From Paenibacillus lacisoli (GTDB lineage Bacteria > Bacillota > Bacilli > Paenibacillales > Paenibacillaceae), in contig NZ_JAUQTB010000010.1 in assembly GCF_030580655.1 (NCBI RefSeq), positions 91,226 to 155,225 on the forward strand: a stretch of 64,000 nt of DNA. Direction: 5' to 3'. Shown piece after piece: positions 26,738 through 35,395 of this stretch. Position 1 is the stretch's first letter. Every line of letters starts with the position of its first letter. The notes under the pieces are model-generated. The model made no database searches and was not told the DNA's origin. It was given only the letters and a program-made list of their open reading frames with translations. The translations under genes and the position numbers were made by a program.

Positions 26738-28496
26738 GCTGCTCCTCCTCTTCCTCCACCCATCGAATTTCTACACTCAGCCCCCCGCAGGGGATATTCT
26801 CCAGGTATAACCCGGCAGGACGTCCGTACCGGGTTACCAGCCTCTGGTGGACATTCCACGTACCGGTTCCGATCTCATGACCCATCGGTTCCTCCAGCGC
26901 ATCCTGCAGCCGCTGCAGTTCCCACTCCCCAAGAGAGACCCCGTCATTCTGCACAAGTATGCTGTACACCGTCACCGGACGTCCACGTCCTTCACGGACT
27001 CCATGATTCACTGTGCCGGTCACAATGATATGCCCGCTGTCCTCAAAAGGCTCTACACCATGGATGACTGCATTCTCAACAATAGGCTGAATCAGCAGCC
27101 TTGGAATGCTGAGGTGCAGCATCTCCTCCGGCACCGAAATTTCATAAGACAGGCGATGTGTGCGCAGCTGCTGAATCGTCAGATAGTTCTCCAGCAGCCG
27201 GATCTCTTCCTCTACGGTGGTCGTGTCCTTTTCCGAGCGGGTGATATACCTGTAGTACTCGCCAAGATTCAGCGTCATTGCGACGACGGCATCCTTGTTG
27301 CCGAGCATCGTCATATTTTTGATATAGAACAGGCAGTTGTAGAGAAAATGCGGATTAATCTGGGACTGCAGATGCTTCAGTGTTGCTTCCCGGGAACGGA
27401 TGCGCTCCACGTATACATTCTCTACAAGCTCCTGAATCTGTTCGGCCATATGGTTAAAGCTCTGGGAAACGTAAGCAAACTCGTCCCTCACATGGTCTAC
27501 CGGGATGCGAGCCGAAAAATTCCCCTTGCGTATACTTGTCAGCCCCTGCATCAGTCTCGATATCGGAATTTGCACCTTGCGGTATAGGAGCAGCGCAGCT
27601 CCGATACTTAATCCGAGCAGCAGCAGCGTGGAAATCACGAACATATTACGGCTCTTGTCGAGCGGGTCCAGAAGGCGATCCAGCAGCACCGGATTGATGT
27701 AATATCCGTCCATCTGGGCGGAATGCACATAGCTGACCAGATACTGCCGGCCCTTCACCTCCATTGTCCGGTTGCCCTCGGCCTTCGTTTTCCCCCTATC
27801 TGCAGGCAAACCATGAAGCTGTTCAATCACTGCTTCCGCCAGCTCGTCATCTGCGCTCCGGTTCAGCAAGGTCGTCATGGAAGCGCTATAGAAAAAGGGG
27901 TCGCCGCCCTGCGTCTCTTTGTAATCATCGAGCATCTGTACCACATTGCTGGTATTGAAGTTAACCTCCATGATGTACTTGCTGTCTGCCTCGATGGTTA
28001 CCGGGCCTGAAAGGTAATTATCCGTAAATACATATGTAAACCGGCCGTTTACCAGACTCCATCTTCCGGCCGGCGGCAGCCTCAAAAGCTTCTCGTCATA
28101 CACCGTCCGGTTGGATATGGTCGAGAGCACCAGCTCCGGCTGCGGAAAATAAATCGTAATATCGTTCATCCACTGATTGGTAGACTGGTATAACGCGAGC
28201 TTATCCAGAATATCAAGGTAAATCGTATTTTTGTCATATTGAGTGGTCGTATCATTGATATTACGGTAGTGCAGAATGCTCGGATCCCGCAGCAGCGTCA
28301 AACCATAGAGGGACAGCTGCTCAATATTTTTGTCTACCTGTGAGCTGAAATAGTGAAACTGATTCAGACTCGATTGCTTCTTCTCCTCCACAATCATATC
28401 GACACTGGTCCGGTTTGCATAGCTGTACAGCAGCAGAATCGGTACCAGCAGCAGTACGAGCAGGATCACCGTTTTCGTAAATACGGTCAGCCTCAT
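26712..28496 (-). CDS. YesM-like sensor histidine kinase (system 2)
   Basis: A 594-residue kinase. Membrane spans lie near residues 8-27 (TVILLVLLLVPILLLYSY) and 285-305 (MFVISTLLLLGLSIGAALLLY), enclosing an extracellular sensor. A HAMP linker follows, then QINPHFLYNCLFYIK with the acceptor His near 381 and ATPase blocks PIVENAVIHGVEPF and WNVHQRLVTRYG. The canonical N-box is present, but the G1 DxGxG motif is replaced by LVQNDGVSLG, a common variation in YesM kinases. It pairs with the overlapping YesN gene. Confidence 0.94.
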   Translation of the reverse strand: MRLTVFTKTVILLVLLLVPILLLYSYANRTSVDMIVEEKKQSSLNQFHYFSSQVDKNIEQLSLYGLTLLRDPSILHYRNINDTTTQYDKNTIYLDILDKLALYQSTNQWMNDITIYFPQPELVLSTISNRTVYDEKLLRLPPAGRWSLVNGRFTYVFTDNYLSGPVTIEADSKYIMEVNFNTSNVVQMLDDYKETQGGDPFFYSASMTTLLNRSADDELAEAVIEQLHGLPADRGKTKAEGNRTMEVKGRQYLVSYVHSAQMDGYYINPVLLDRLLDPLDKSRNMFVISTLLLLGLSIGAALLLYRKVQIPISRLMQGLTSIRKGNFSARIPVDHVRDEFAYVSQSFNHMAEQIQELVENVYVERIRSREATLKHLQSQINPHFLYNCLFYIKNMTMLGNKDAVVAMTLNLGEYYRYITRSEKDTTTVEEEIRLLENYLTIQQLRTHRLSYEISVPEEMLHLSIPRLLIQPIVENAVIHGVEPFEDSGHIIVTGTVNHGVREGRGRPVTVYSILVQNDGVSLGEWELQRLQDALEEPMGHEIGTGTWNVHQRLVTRYGRPAGLYLENIPCGGLSVEIRWVEEEEEQHGQFNDCG

Positions 28497-28705
28497 TTCC
28501 TCACCTGTCCTGTTTCTAGAATGAATTCCAGCATTTAAGTTAAGAAAACAACATACGGATTGAAATCTTATTCTATAGACAGCCCATCCCCGTTGCTATA
28601 ATTCAAATTGCTTCAGCATTGTTCATAAATCCTTAGCGATTTTATTACATGATGCAGATGCTCGCTTCAAACGAAAGTTGAAATTCAAAAGGGAGGGACA
28701 TTCCT

Positions 28706-29659
28706 ATGGAACAACCTGTAAGCACTTCCATTCCCGCTACGCAGACCATACCAAAAAAGCGTACGAAATGGAACCTCAAACGGACCTGGCCCATGCATCT
28801 CATGCTGCTGCCGGCTATCGTTGTAACGATCATTTTTGCCTATATTCCAATGGGCGGTATTGTCATCGCCTTTCAGGACTACAAGCCTTGGCTTGGTCTG
28901 ACCGGCTCCCGCTGGGTCGGCTGGGACAACTTCCGCTTCATGTTCGAATATCCGGACAGCCTGCAGGTTATCTGGAACACCGTCATTATTGCCGCTATGA
29001 AAATTGTGGCTGGACTGGTGGCACCGATCGTATTTGCCATTCTGCTGAATGAGGTGCGGCATACGACGTTCAAGCGCTTCTCACAGACGCTTGTGTATCT
29101 GCCCCACTTCCTGTCTTGGGTCGTGCTCGGCGGCATCCTGCTTGATATGCTGTCCCCTGAGGGAGGTCTGGTCAATCGGGCTCTGGGATGGTTTGGTGTA
29201 GAACCCATCTTCTTTCTGGGAGACGGGAACTGGTTCCGGGTGACGGTCGTTGTCAGCGATATATGGAAGGAGTTTGGCTTTGGAACGATTGTCTTTCTGG
29301 CCGCGCTTTCAGGAATCAACCCTGCGCTGTATGAAGCAGCAGAGGTCGATGGTGCAACCCGCCTCAAGCAGACGCTGCACATCACCCTGCCTGCTCTGAT
29401 CCCGATGATTATTGTGGTGGGTACACTGTCCCTGGGCAATATTCTGAATGCAGGCTTTGATCAGATCTTTAACCTGTACAATCCGCTTGTCTATGAAAAA
29501 GGCGATATTATCGATACCTTTGTATACCGGATGGGCATTCTGAATGGGAAAATGAGCTTCGCTACCGCTGTCGGCCTGTTCAAGTCCTTTGTCGCCATGT
29601 TCCTGATTATCAGTGCCTATCGTCTGGCCTATAAAACAGCCAATTATCGCATTTTCTAA
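28706..29659 (+). CDS. Carbohydrate ABC transporter permease, LplB type (system 2)
   Basis: A 317-residue MalF-like permease with a basic N-terminus, then about six spans starting MHLMLLPAIVVTIIFAYIP. The EAA loop is LYEAAEVDGATRLKQTLHITLP. The ATG follows GGGAGGG. It is the first gene of a two-permease unit transcribed away from the YesM/YesN/lipoprotein genes. The 209-base divergent spacer (28497-28705) should hold both promoters; TATAAT near 28600 is the best -10 candidate, but no good -35 accompanies it. Confidence 0.95.
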   Translation: MEQPVSTSIPATQTIPKKRTKWNLKRTWPMHLMLLPAIVVTIIFAYIPMGGIVIAFQDYKPWLGLTGSRWVGWDNFRFMFEYPDSLQVIWNTVIIAAMKIVAGLVAPIVFAILLNEVRHTTFKRFSQTLVYLPHFLSWVVLGGILLDMLSPEGGLVNRALGWFGVEPIFFLGDGNWFRVTVVVSDIWKEFGFGTIVFLAALSGINPALYEAAEVDGATRLKQTLHITLPALIPMIIVVGTLSLGNILNAGFDQIFNLYNPLVYEKGDIIDTFVYRMGILNGKMSFATAVGLFKSFVAMFLIISAYRLAYKTANYRIF

Positions 29660-29672
29660 GGAGGTCCCGTCC

Positions 29673-30551
29673 ATGTATCATAAAACGGCCGGCTACCGCA
29701 TCTTCAGTGCCGCTAACTATACCTTCATTGCGCTGCTGTCCATTCTGTGCGTCGTGCCGCTGATTCATATCCTCGCGGTATCCTTCAGCGGCAAGGCTGC
29801 TGCTTCTGCCAATCTGGTGAGCCTGTGGCCTATCGACTTCACCGTGGATGCCTATGCCAAAACATTCAGCAACAGCAACTTTCTCGGAGCATTCTGGATC
29901 TCGATTCAACGTACGGTCCTGGGTACCCTGCTCAGCATGGTGCTGGTTGTACTCACCGCTTACCCTTTGTCCAAGGAAAGCAGCCATTTCAAGGGGCGTT
30001 CGCTTTACGCCTGGTTCTTCATTTTTACGATGCTGTTCAGCGGCGGACTGATCCCGTCCTACATTCTCGTGCAGAAGCTGGGCCTGATGAATACGCTGTG
30101 GGCCCTGATCCTGCCAGGCGTACTTGCCGTCTATAATCTGATCCTGATGATGAATTTCTTCCGCAATGTGCCAAAAGAGCTGGAGGAAGCTGCATTTATT
30201 GACGGGGCCGGACATATGACCACCCTGTGGCGTATTTTCCTCCCCGTCTCCATGCCCGCGATTGCTACGCTGTCGCTCTTCACGATGGTCGGGCACTGGA
30301 ACTCCTGGTTTGACGGCTTGATCTATATGAAAACAGCGGACCATTATCCGCTGGCCACCCTGATGCAGACGATCATCGTCCAGCAGGATTTCTCCAATAT
30401 GAATGTCGATGCCACGCAATTGCAGAATATGTCCCAGCGGACGGTGAATGCGGCACAGATCTTTATCAGTGCCCTGCCGATTCTGCTCGTCTATCCGTTC
30501 CTGCAGCGTTTTTTTGTCAAAGGGATTGTACTTGGAGCCGTTAAGGAATAG
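29673..30551 (+). CDS. Carbohydrate ABC transporter permease, YtcP/LplC type (system 2)
   Basis: A 292-residue MalG-like permease starting MYHKTAGYRIFSAANYTFIA. The coupling loop is LEEAAFIDGAGHMTTLWRIFLP and the ending FFVKGIVLGAVKE is typical of the family. ATG 29673 was chosen because AAGGAGG lies directly upstream; a further upstream in-frame start would overlap the preceding gene. It forms the pore with the LplB-type partner 13 bases upstream. A bidirectional terminator follows. Confidence 0.95.
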   Translation: MYHKTAGYRIFSAANYTFIALLSILCVVPLIHILAVSFSGKAAASANLVSLWPIDFTVDAYAKTFSNSNFLGAFWISIQRTVLGTLLSMVLVVLTAYPLSKESSHFKGRSLYAWFFIFTMLFSGGLIPSYILVQKLGLMNTLWALILPGVLAVYNLILMMNFFRNVPKELEEAAFIDGAGHMTTLWRIFLPVSMPAIATLSLFTMVGHWNSWFDGLIYMKTADHYPLATLMQTIIVQQDFSNMNVDATQLQNMSQRTVNAAQIFISALPILLVYPFLQRFFVKGIVLGAVKE

Positions 30552-30552
30552 A

Positions 30553-30598
30553 AAAAAGCACCTGGAATCCAAGCCTGGCTGGATTTTGGGTGCTTTTC
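30553..30598. terminator. Bidirectional terminator after system-2 permeases
   Basis: AAAAGCACC and GGTGCTTTT arms with an inner AATCCA/TGGATT pairing and T runs on both strands. It lies between the permease operon (+) and the ArsR-fold regulator (-). Confidence 0.85.
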
Positions 30599-30599
30599 A

Positions 30600-31205
30600 T
30601 TAGGAATCGGATTTGGAAACGAAATCAGAGGTTTGGTCTGGGCTCGAACCCGTCACAGCTCCTGACATTGAGGCAAAAAAATCAACCTCGGTTATGCCTT
30701 CCTGGCTTCTCTTCTGCTCGTAAGGCTTCAGAAGCTCACGGATGTCACGGAGAAGCTGAATCGCCTCGTCATGCGTCACATGTATAGTCTTGCTCGTGGT
30801 GTTAGCAATCGGTTCACTCTCAGCTGTCATGACCTGAAGAAACTTCTGCTTGTACTGATCGAACATGCTGTTAATGAGCTTCTGGGTCTCCGAGAGCATC
30901 ATTTGTTTAACGGGACCGGACACTTCCTTATGGTTAATATGAATATCGCCCTCAAATGCCTGATAATACTTGGCGATAATCCCGTTAATCTCGCGGGTGG
31001 ACACCAGCTCCACCAGACCGATCTTGTCCAGCTTCTTCACATGATAGTAGACCTTGGCAGGTACCTCGCCCATCGTATCGGCGACCTCTTTGACCGTAGC
31101 TGGACGGCCTAGCTTATAAAATGTATTCATGATCTGTATGCGGTATGGATCGGAATAGACCTTGATCTCTTCCAGAGTGGATAACACTTTTACTTTCTTC
31201 TGCAC
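30600..31205 (-). CDS. ArsR/HTH_20-type winged-helix transcriptional regulator
   Basis: About 201 residues. The N-terminal winged helix (residues 10-90) has YSDPYRIQIMNTFYKLGRPATV, then EVPAKVYYHVKKLDKIGLVELV as the recognition helix and wing. The C-terminal half is helical, with acidic and polar segments, and may bind a ligand or mediate dimerisation. No metal-binding Cys cluster is present after the chosen start. GTG 31205 was chosen because GAGGTG lies seven bases upstream; extending further upstream would add a Cys/Arg-rich stretch without a ribosome site. The target genes are not evident from context. Confidence 0.85.
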   Translation of the reverse strand: MQKKVKVLSTLEEIKVYSDPYRIQIMNTFYKLGRPATVKEVADTMGEVPAKVYYHVKKLDKIGLVELVSTREINGIIAKYYQAFEGDIHINHKEVSGPVKQMMLSETQKLINSMFDQYKQKFLQVMTAESEPIANTTSKTIHVTHDEAIQLLRDIRELLKPYEQKRSQEGITEVDFFASMSGAVTGSSPDQTSDFVSKSDS

Positions 31206-31308
31206 GCAGCTGCACCTCGATTGGATGTCTATAGCGGCTGGCCCCAGCCAGCCTCTTAGTAAGCGTAACATTTAGGTCATCTTTTTGCACCCTTATATTA
31301 ATACAAAA

Positions 31309-31340
31309 AAAGCAAAAAAGGGCCACCGGAGGTGGTCCTT
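31309..31340 (-). terminator. Terminator after the second aldo/keto reductase
   Basis: GGACCACC-TCCG-GTGGCCC on the minus strand is followed by a long T-rich run. It lies about 30 bases after the reductase stop. Confidence 0.85.
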
Positions 31341-31369
31341 CACAGGTCTGGCTGTAATGTTCTTATCAT

Positions 31370-32350
31370 TTAGGCAAAACCAGTTACGGTATGCGGCACA
31401 TAAGGTGCTTCCAGCGCCTGAACTTCCGCTTCCGTTAGCTGAATATGGAGTGCAGCCACTGCATCATCCAGATGGTGCTCCTTGGTAGCACCAATAATCG
31501 GGGAAGTGATTGGCTGCTTCTGCAGCACCCAGGCCAAAGCAATCTGCGCGCGCGGAACACCGCGTTCTGCTGCAATCGCTGCAACAGCTTCAACTACCTG
31601 ACGGTCGGCATCGGCGGTTTTGGCATACAGTGTTTTGCCGAATTCATCGGTCTCGGAACGGGCACTTGTCGTATCCCAATCCCTTGTCAGACGACCGCGC
31701 GCCAGCGGACTCCATGGAATGACGCCGATGCCTTCCGACGCGCATAGCGGCAGCATCTCGCGCTCTTCTTCACGGTAGAGCAGGTTAACGTAGTTCTGCA
31801 TGCTGACAAAACGGGTCCAGCCATGGCTATCTGCGACATGCAGCGATTTCAGGAACTGCCAGGCATACATGGAAGACGCGCCGATATAACGGGCTTTCCC
31901 TGCCTTCACAACATCATGCAGCGCCTCCATCGTCTCTTCAATCGGAGTCTCGTAGTCCCAGCGGTGAATCTGATACAGGTCGACATAGTCTGTCCCCAGA
32001 CGGCGCAGACTGTGGTCAATCTCAGTCATGATCGCTTTGCGGGACAAGCCTCCGCCATTGGGACCCTTGCGCATCGTACCGTGTACCTTGGTAGCAATAA
32101 CGACCTCATCCCGGCTGGCAAAATCACGGAGCGCGCGCCCCACAATCTCTTCGCTGGTTCCGTCAGAATAGACGTTGGCGGTATCGAAGAAGTTAATGCC
32201 CAGGTCCAGCGCCTTGCGAATGAATGGCCGGCTCTCTTCCTCGCCCAGCGTCCAGCTGTGATTGCCGCGTTCGGGCTCTCCGTAGCTCATACAGCCTAGA
32301 CAGAGCCTGGACACTTCCAGGCCGGTGCGGCCTAATTTAACATATTCCAT
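31370..32350 (-). CDS. Aldo/keto reductase (YajO-like)
   Basis: A 326-residue NADPH-dependent TIM-barrel reductase. The tetrad is visible: Asp and Tyr in NFFDTANVYSDGTSEE, Lys in VVIATKVHG and His in LYQIHRWD. The block WSPLARGRLTRDWD and the ending IQLTEAEVQALEAPYVPH are typical of the group including YajO and plant-type AKR13 enzymes. It is distinct from the reductase at 16403. ATG follows AGGGAAGGA. Substrate unassigned. Confidence 0.93.
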   Translation of the reverse strand: MEYVKLGRTGLEVSRLCLGCMSYGEPERGNHSWTLGEEESRPFIRKALDLGINFFDTANVYSDGTSEEIVGRALRDFASRDEVVIATKVHGTMRKGPNGGGLSRKAIMTEIDHSLRRLGTDYVDLYQIHRWDYETPIEETMEALHDVVKAGKARYIGASSMYAWQFLKSLHVADSHGWTRFVSMQNYVNLLYREEEREMLPLCASEGIGVIPWSPLARGRLTRDWDTTSARSETDEFGKTLYAKTADADRQVVEAVAAIAAERGVPRAQIALAWVLQKQPITSPIIGATKEHHLDDAVAALHIQLTEAEVQALEAPYVPHTVTGFA

Positions 32351-32491
32351 ACCGTAATCCTTCCCTTCTGCTCAGAAATAAAGGCTTATCTCCCGCTTCT
32401 TCATAATAAATTATCACCGTGTTAAAACAAAATTCTTTCAACCATACCTCCGGGAAGGGACAGCCAGCTCTATCTATCTGTCATATTCATC

Positions 32492-32525
32492 AAAAAAGCC
32501 GACACCTCAGCAGGTGTCAGCTTCT
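32492..32525 (-). terminator. Terminator after spo0M
   Basis: GACACCT-CAGC-AGGTGTC core with outer AAGC/GCTT pairing and a T run on the minus strand. It lies about 50 bases after the spo0M stop. Confidence 0.85.
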
Positions 32526-32573
32526 TCTCTGTTTGATCGCAAGCAGTTCAAGTTCGTTTATAATGCAGCTTCC

Positions 32574-33350
32574 CTAACGGGACATCCTTTCAATCTGACT
32601 CTCCAGCAACTGGGCAATATGGCCGGTTCCCCGGCGCAGATCCCCATCGTTCAACTGGATCCACGCATGGCGTTCGTCCATATCAAAGGCGCGCTCCAGC
32701 CAGCCCCCGAGCCCGCTGCCCCGTCGATCCACCTCAACCAGCACGGACAGACCATCATGTTCGAGTCTTACAATCAGTTCCAGCTCCGTCATCCTTCCGG
32801 CGAATCGGCCTCCAGGGTAAAATTCAATCTCCTGGACGAACGGCACGCCGCGTCCCAGGCGCTTGTGATACTCGCACGTTGACGACCTATAGGTGAATCC
32901 CAACTGCTCGACGGCTTCCAATACAGCAGTCTGATCCGGATGAGGCACAACCTCAATATAATCCTGATCCTTCGGATCGAAGGCGTTGTCAATGTCAAGT
33001 CCGGTGCGCAGCCATACCGGCTGACGGGACAAGGTAAGCGGCGTTTCCAGCGGCAGCGGGAAGGCAAAAGGGATCTCCAGCTTCTCCCCCGCCTGAACGG
33101 TCAGCCGGTCGGAGACGGTAATTCGGGCCATACAGCAGGTCTCGATCACTTTCCTGTCATCATGCTCAAGGATATACTCTGTCATGACCTGAACATAGAT
33201 GCGGTCGACCTGCTGTTCCGTACTGCCTCCATAAATATGAATAACACCATGCACATCCTCACCGGGATGGTAGGAAGGCTTATCCAGCAGCGTATCGATC
33301 CTCGCGGCCCCGATTCCGAAGCTGGCCAGCATTTTATTAAAAAAAGACAT
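32574..33350 (-). CDS. spo0M: Sporulation-control protein Spo0M
   Basis: A 258-residue arrestin-like beta-sandwich protein. It starts MSFFNKMLASFGIGAARIDT and carries YHPGEDVHGVIHIYGG and VDRIYVQVMTEY, blocks characteristic of Spo0M. It is cytosolic and in Bacillus affects early sporulation and cell division. The ATG is preceded by AGAGGGG. Its presence supports a spore-forming host. It lies 24 bases downstream of the pabBC gene and could be co-transcribed with it, although no functional link is known. Confidence 0.93.
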   Translation of the reverse strand: MSFFNKMLASFGIGAARIDTLLDKPSYHPGEDVHGVIHIYGGSTEQQVDRIYVQVMTEYILEHDDRKVIETCCMARITVSDRLTVQAGEKLEIPFAFPLPLETPLTLSRQPVWLRTGLDIDNAFDPKDQDYIEVVPHPDQTAVLEAVEQLGFTYRSSTCEYHKRLGRGVPFVQEIEFYPGGRFAGRMTELELIVRLEHDGLSVLVEVDRRGSGLGGWLERAFDMDERHAWIQLNDGDLRRGTGHIAQLLESQIERMSR

Positions 33351-33374
33351 TCTTCATCCCCTCTTCCATTCGTA

Positions 33375-35183
33375 TTACCGCACTATACGAACACCGGGGA
33401 AAGATGTTTCAGGATTGCACAGCATGATGGAACCGAACCGAATGGGAACCCAGCCTCGCACACTGTTAATAAGCCAGATTTTCTCTGCCTTCAGAAGATC
33501 ACTCCGGTATAAGACACGCTCGGTGATCCGGCCGCTCTCCAGCAGACTCCGCCGCAGCGTACCTCCCAGCAGTCCCGATACCACAGGCGGTGTGTACAAG
33601 CGCCCGTTCATCTCCAGCACCAGATTACCAATAACAAACTCGGTCAGTTCACCGCGCTCATTCCACAGCAGCGTCTCATCCCAGCCTTCTGCTTTGCGCT
33701 CATTGTAAACCTCGCGGTGGGTTGTCTTATGATACAGGAACAGGTTGCTCGAGTTTACCGGCTCCGAGCTGAGTACGGCCTGCATCTCGCTGTGATCACC
33801 AGACGGAAGCGCTGAAGCCTCAGCTTGGATCGTACCGTCCTTCGCAAGCAGCAGCCTGACACGATAGGCAGTTCGTGCTTCAGGAAGATGGTTTACCAGC
33901 GAACGCAATTCATGCAGCACTTTGGCTTCATCATAAGGGTATTGAAAGAAGGCTGCTGACGCCGCCATCCGTTCGAGATGGCAGGACAGCAAGTCGTATT
34001 CGCCACGCTCCAGCCGCAGCGTTTCAAGCAGTTGGAATCCCGGCGCCTTTCGCGTCAGTACCGCCGCTTTGTTATATACCTCCTGGTATTCCCCTTCTGC
34101 AGAAGAATCCCAGGTAATGCCGCCGCCGGCGCCATAGGACGCCTTGCCTGCCTGCTTGTCCAGCTGAACCGTCCGAATCGCTACATTGAAGATGGAATGG
34201 CCGCCCGGAAGCAGCAATCCGATAGATCCGCAGTAGACACCGCGAGGCTCACGTTCAATCTCCGTGATGATCTCCATCGTGCTGACCTTGGGCGCGCCGG
34301 TTATTGAACCACAGGGGAACAGCGCCGAGAAGATCTCTGATAGTCCACACTTCGTCTGCGCCCATACCTCGGAGGTCATTTGGAATACGGTTGGATAGAG
34401 CTCGATCTTGAACAGCTTGTCCACCCGGACTGTTCCCGTCTCAGCAATCCGGCTAAGATCGTTACGCAGCAGGTCTACGATCATCACATTCTCGGCTCGG
34501 TCCTTGTCCGAATGCCTCAGCTGCTCCCGCAGCCTGTCGTCTTCTTCCTTCCATCTCCCCCGGGGAGCTGTCCCTTTCATCGGCCGGGTCAGAATCTCCC
34601 CATCCTCCACTTCGAAGAACAGTTCAGGCGACACAGACAGCACCCGGCAGTCTCCCAAGTGAATATAGGCACTGTAAGCAGCCTGCTGGTTCTGACACAG
34701 CTGACGGTAAAAGGCGTAATCATCTCCCGCAAAATCGGAATTCATCCGAATCGTGTAATTCGTCTGATACGTCTCTCCCTCGGCGATATGGTGTTTGATA
34801 CGCTGAATGATTTCACTGTATTCGTCCTGCAGCGTATTCGCAGACCAGCCGCCGAGCGAAAATTCAGCTTCCTCGGATATAGAGGCAGCTTCTGCTTCTG
34901 CGGCAGGCACTGCCTGAGCGTATACGGCAAACCAGGCCAGCGGTCCAGCACCTGGCTGCCGGGTAACCAACCGGCGGTCAAAGGCGCCTGCCGCCTCATA
35001 AGCCACATACCCCACGACATACCGGCCCTGCAGGGCCGCGCGCTCTGCTGCCTTCAAGACAGCGTTTATGCAGTCCAGGTGATCCGCCTGGTAAATCTCC
35101 AGCGGCTTCTGGAATATGTAATTATGAACCGTGCCATGACGGTCACGAAAATGGACGTGGGAATCTCCCTTATTAAACTTCAT
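33375..35183 (-). CDS. pabB: Fused aminodeoxychorismate synthase component I and aminodeoxychorismate lyase (PabB-PabC)
   Basis: A 602-residue two-domain enzyme for folate synthesis. Residues 1-370 form the chorismate-binding PabB domain, with ENVMIVDLLRNDL, CGSITGAPKVSTMEII and GAGGGITWDSSAEGEY. Residues about 385-600 form a class-IV aminotransferase (PabC), with LLETLRLERGEYDLLSCHLERM and GNLVLEMNGRLYTPP then GLLGGTLRR. The first domain converts chorismate with ammonia to aminodeoxychorismate; the second releases p-aminobenzoate and pyruvate. The glutaminase PabA is not encoded here. AAGGAG lies eight bases before the ATG. Confidence 0.95.
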   Translation of the reverse strand: MKFNKGDSHVHFRDRHGTVHNYIFQKPLEIYQADHLDCINAVLKAAERAALQGRYVVGYVAYEAAGAFDRRLVTRQPGAGPLAWFAVYAQAVPAAEAEAASISEEAEFSLGGWSANTLQDEYSEIIQRIKHHIAEGETYQTNYTIRMNSDFAGDDYAFYRQLCQNQQAAYSAYIHLGDCRVLSVSPELFFEVEDGEILTRPMKGTAPRGRWKEEDDRLREQLRHSDKDRAENVMIVDLLRNDLSRIAETGTVRVDKLFKIELYPTVFQMTSEVWAQTKCGLSEIFSALFPCGSITGAPKVSTMEIITEIEREPRGVYCGSIGLLLPGGHSIFNVAIRTVQLDKQAGKASYGAGGGITWDSSAEGEYQEVYNKAAVLTRKAPGFQLLETLRLERGEYDLLSCHLERMAASAAFFQYPYDEAKVLHELRSLVNHLPEARTAYRVRLLLAKDGTIQAEASALPSGDHSEMQAVLSSEPVNSSNLFLYHKTTHREVYNERKAEGWDETLLWNERGELTEFVIGNLVLEMNGRLYTPPVVSGLLGGTLRRSLLESGRITERVLYRSDLLKAEKIWLINSVRGWVPIRFGSIMLCNPETSFPGVRIVR

Positions 35184-35321
35184 CTTTCCGACTCCTTACC
35201 TGCCTTTAAGCATAAATAAACTGCCACAGCTCCCAGTATAGCAGTCCCGCGCCCGGAAGAAACCAGGCTCCTCAAAAAAGAAGCTAAATCTCCAGAGAAT
35301 GCTGTAATAAACACAACGAAA

Positions 35322-35349
35322 CAAGGCAGCTGTCTGCACAGCTGCCTTG
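35322..35349 (-). terminator. Terminator-like hairpin after the GH42 gene
   Basis: A perfect 11-base stem CAAGGCAGCTG / CAGCTGCCTTG is followed on the minus strand by only a weak T run. Confidence 0.65.
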
Positions 35350-35395
35350 CTCAAGATCCCCTGATTCCATTATGCAAGGGTTACATCTTGCACAT

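Noticed and set aside
29610..30572. A 320-codon minus-strand frame opposite the YtcP-type permease of system 2
   Set aside because: The plus strand encodes a textbook permease with an EAA loop. The antisense product is an unusually polar His/Gln-rich mirror, typical of the reverse reading of membrane-protein codons.
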